Program-made: the position numbers and the translations under genes | The notes under the pieces: generated by a model | What the model was told of the DNA's origin: nothing | What the model saw: the letters and a program-made list of their open reading frames with translations, nothing else | Databases searched by the model: none | NCBI GenBank assembly: GCA_900768045.1 | Contig: CAAGBL010000020.1 | Location: 1-13,719, forward strand | Direction of reading: 5' to 3' | Length of the DNA stretch: 13,719 nt | Origin: an uncultured Alistipes sp. | GTDB lineage: Bacteria > Bacteroidota > Bacteroidia > Bacteroidales > Rikenellaceae | Shown: piece after piece, positions 12,364-13,719 of the stretch | Position numbering within the stretch: the first letter of the stretch is position 1 | Layout of the letters: every line of letters starts with the position of its first letter

Positions 12364-13596
12364 ATGAAAGAGGCTATTGCAATTCTTACTGGTGGTGGTC
12401 CAGCTCCTGGTATGAACACCGTGGTTGGCTCTGTTGCCAAGACTTTCCTTGCAAAGGGTTATCGTGTTATCGGCTTGCACTATGGCTATTCGGGACTTTT
12501 CAACCCAAATCCACGCTTCGAGGATCTCGACATGTTCCGTGTTGACTACATCTTCAACCAGGGTGGCTCGTACCTCACAATGAGCCGCTTCAAGCCAACA
12601 GACGAGGACTTCGAGAAGAACTTCAATCTCGACTTCTTCAAGGAGAACAATATCAAGTTGTTGGTAACTGTTGGTGGCGACGACACTGCATCTACAGCTA
12701 ACCGCATCGCTAAGTTCTTGGAGGCAAAGCAGTATCCTATCGCAAATATCCACGTTCCTAAGACTATCGACAACGATCTTCCATTGCCTGCAGGTATGCC
12801 TACCTTCGGCTACCAGTCAGCAAAGAACGCCGGTTCGGTAATCGGTCGTGCCGTATATAACGATGCTCGTACATCGGCTAACTGGTTTGTTGTTGCTGCC
12901 ATGGGCCGCTCAGCAGGTCACCTTGCATTCGGTATCGCTTCGGCTTGCCACTATCCTATGATCATTATTCCTGAGATGTTCAACAAGACAAAGATTACTA
13001 TCGACAAGATCGTAAGCCTTATCGTTTCATCTATCGTGAAGCGTAAGTTGATGAACATGGACTATGGTGTAGCTATGGTTTCTGAGGGTGTGTTCCACTC
13101 ATTGGACGAGGAGGAGATACTAAAGTCAGGTATCAACTTCTCATACGACGACCACGGCCACCCCGAGCTTGGTAAGGTATCTAAGGCTGAGATGTTCAAC
13201 ACCTTGCTCGAGAAGCGCTGCAAGGCTCTTGGTCTTAAGGTTAAGTCACGTCCAGTAGAGATCGGCTACGAGGTACGTTGCCAGACTCCATGTGCCTTCG
13301 ACCTTGTTTACTGCTCACAGCTTGGTATGGGTGTCTATAAGCTCTTCTCTGAGGGTAAGACTGGTTGCATGGTTTACATCAGCCAGGAGGGTTACGTATC
13401 GCCACTCTACCTCAAGGATTTGCAGGATCCTGAGACAGGCAAGATTCCACCACGCCTCGTTGACATCAACGCCGATAAGATTCACCAGGTTATCGACAAC
13501 CTCATGCACTATATCACTCCAGCCGACTATGAGGCTGCGAAGGCGTATATTGCAAATCCGGAGGAGTATGATTTCCGTCGTATTCTCAACTGGTAA
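12364..13596 (+). CDS. pfp: 6-phosphofructokinase, pyrophosphate-dependent type
   Basis: Cytoplasmic glycolytic enzyme of the PfkA family that phosphorylates fructose 6-phosphate to fructose 1,6-bisphosphate. The 410 residues carry an N-terminal glycine loop, LTGGGPAPGMN (8-18); GGDDT at 104-108; PKTIDNDLPLP at 132-142; MGRSAGHLA at 180-188; and the substrate-site region EIGYEVRCQTPCAFD (299-313). ATP enzymes such as E. coli PfkA have GGDGS and PGTIDND; the second Asp in GGDD and the Lys in PKTIDND are the residues known to mark pyrophosphate use, so PPi is the likely donor and the step could be reversible. The ATG at 12364 starts exactly at the conserved KEAIAILTGGG strand. The gene has its own promoter and is followed by palindrome copy 3. 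ATP use cannot be fully excluded from sequence. Confidence 0.93.
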   Translation: MKEAIAILTGGGPAPGMNTVVGSVAKTFLAKGYRVIGLHYGYSGLFNPNPRFEDLDMFRVDYIFNQGGSYLTMSRFKPTDEDFEKNFNLDFFKENNIKLLVTVGGDDTASTANRIAKFLEAKQYPIANIHVPKTIDNDLPLPAGMPTFGYQSAKNAGSVIGRAVYNDARTSANWFVVAAMGRSAGHLAFGIASACHYPMIIIPEMFNKTKITIDKIVSLIVSSIVKRKLMNMDYGVAMVSEGVFHSLDEEEILKSGINFSYDDHGHPELGKVSKAEMFNTLLEKRCKALGLKVKSRPVEIGYEVRCQTPCAFDLVYCSQLGMGVYKLFSEGKTGCMVYISQEGYVSPLYLKDLQDPETGKIPPRLVDINADKIHQVIDNLMHYITPADYEAAKAYIANPEEYDFRRILNW

Positions 13597-13600
13597 TTTG

Positions 13601-13719
13601 AATTTGTTGTGATAAGGGGTCATTCTCGGCCCATCGCTAAAAGTAAGACCCCTCGGGCTGTACTATTTGTACTATCCCGAGGGGTCTTCTTTTGCGATAG
13701 ACCAAGCCTAACCCCTTCT
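13601..13719. repeat. Nested palindromic element, copy 3, cut by window end
   Basis: The left arm AATTTGTTGTGATAAGGGGT (13601-13620) is identical to that of copy 2. It begins 4 bp after the pfp TAA; the extra TTTG repeats the start of the arm. The right arm is cut at CCCCTTCT by the window edge. The central 13-bp stem (13645-13657 with 13676-13688) differs from copies 1 and 2 at eight of thirteen pairs, each time keeping the pairing. The CT/TAT bulge and the GTAC-5 bases-GTAC apex are unchanged. Confidence 0.88.
13645..13688 (+). terminator. Central hairpin of copy 3, likely pfp terminator
   Basis: A perfect 13-bp stem (AAGACCCCTCGGG and its complement) around a GTAC-TATTT-GTAC apex, followed by CTTTTGCG as in copies 1 and 2. 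It lies 48 bp after the pfp stop. The new stem sequence with the same pairing supports selection for the structure. Confidence 0.65.

Overview
The window looks like a chromosomal piece of an anaerobic member of the Bacteroidales, probably gut-associated. The signs are promoter-like TAnnTTTG boxes, A-rich leaders with few Shine-Dalgarno sites, a BACON-type lipoprotein, a SusC-type plug protein, and the set of Na+-NQR, pyruvate:ferredoxin oxidoreductase (PFOR) and pyrophosphate-type phosphofructokinase. Genus cannot be fixed from sequence alone; Rikenellaceae or a neighbouring family is a guess.

Layout. Positions 1-5436 hold the nqrABCDEF operon on the + strand (nqrA lacks its 5' end), tightly packed with gaps of 3 to 21 bp. 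Positions 5437-6104 are a long intergenic region: a 131-bp nested palindrome starting on the nqrF stop codon, 9-bp repeat arrays, then a promoter and structured leader for the next gene. Positions 6105-9623 encode a single-chain PFOR (nifJ). Positions 9624-10187 repeat the same intergenic plan: a second palindrome starting on the nifJ stop codon, a diverged relative in tandem, two opposed 9-bp repeat arrays, and a promoter. Positions 10188-11462 encode a BACON-domain lipoprotein. It converges, across a strong terminator, on a minus-strand stand-alone carboxypeptidase-like/TonB-plug protein (11544-12215). A short divergent promoter region leads to a PPi-type phosphofructokinase (12364-13596), followed by a third palindrome cut by the window end.

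How the genes fit together. The phosphofructokinase commits sugar to glycolysis, probably using pyrophosphate. PFOR turns pyruvate into acetyl-CoA, CO2 and reduced ferredoxin or flavodoxin. Na+-NQR oxidises NADH with a quinone and pumps Na+. The two surface-type proteins belong to the outer-membrane glycan/nutrient world of Bacteroidetes, but their roles are unknown.

The most unusual content is non-coding. A family of about 130-bp nested palindromes follows nqrF, nifJ and pfp. The central 13-bp stem is rewritten by compensatory changes in one copy, while the GTAC-flanked loop and internal bulge are kept. A fourth, diverged copy sits in tandem with the second. I found no undescribed protein system; this repeat/terminator family is the best candidate for something new.
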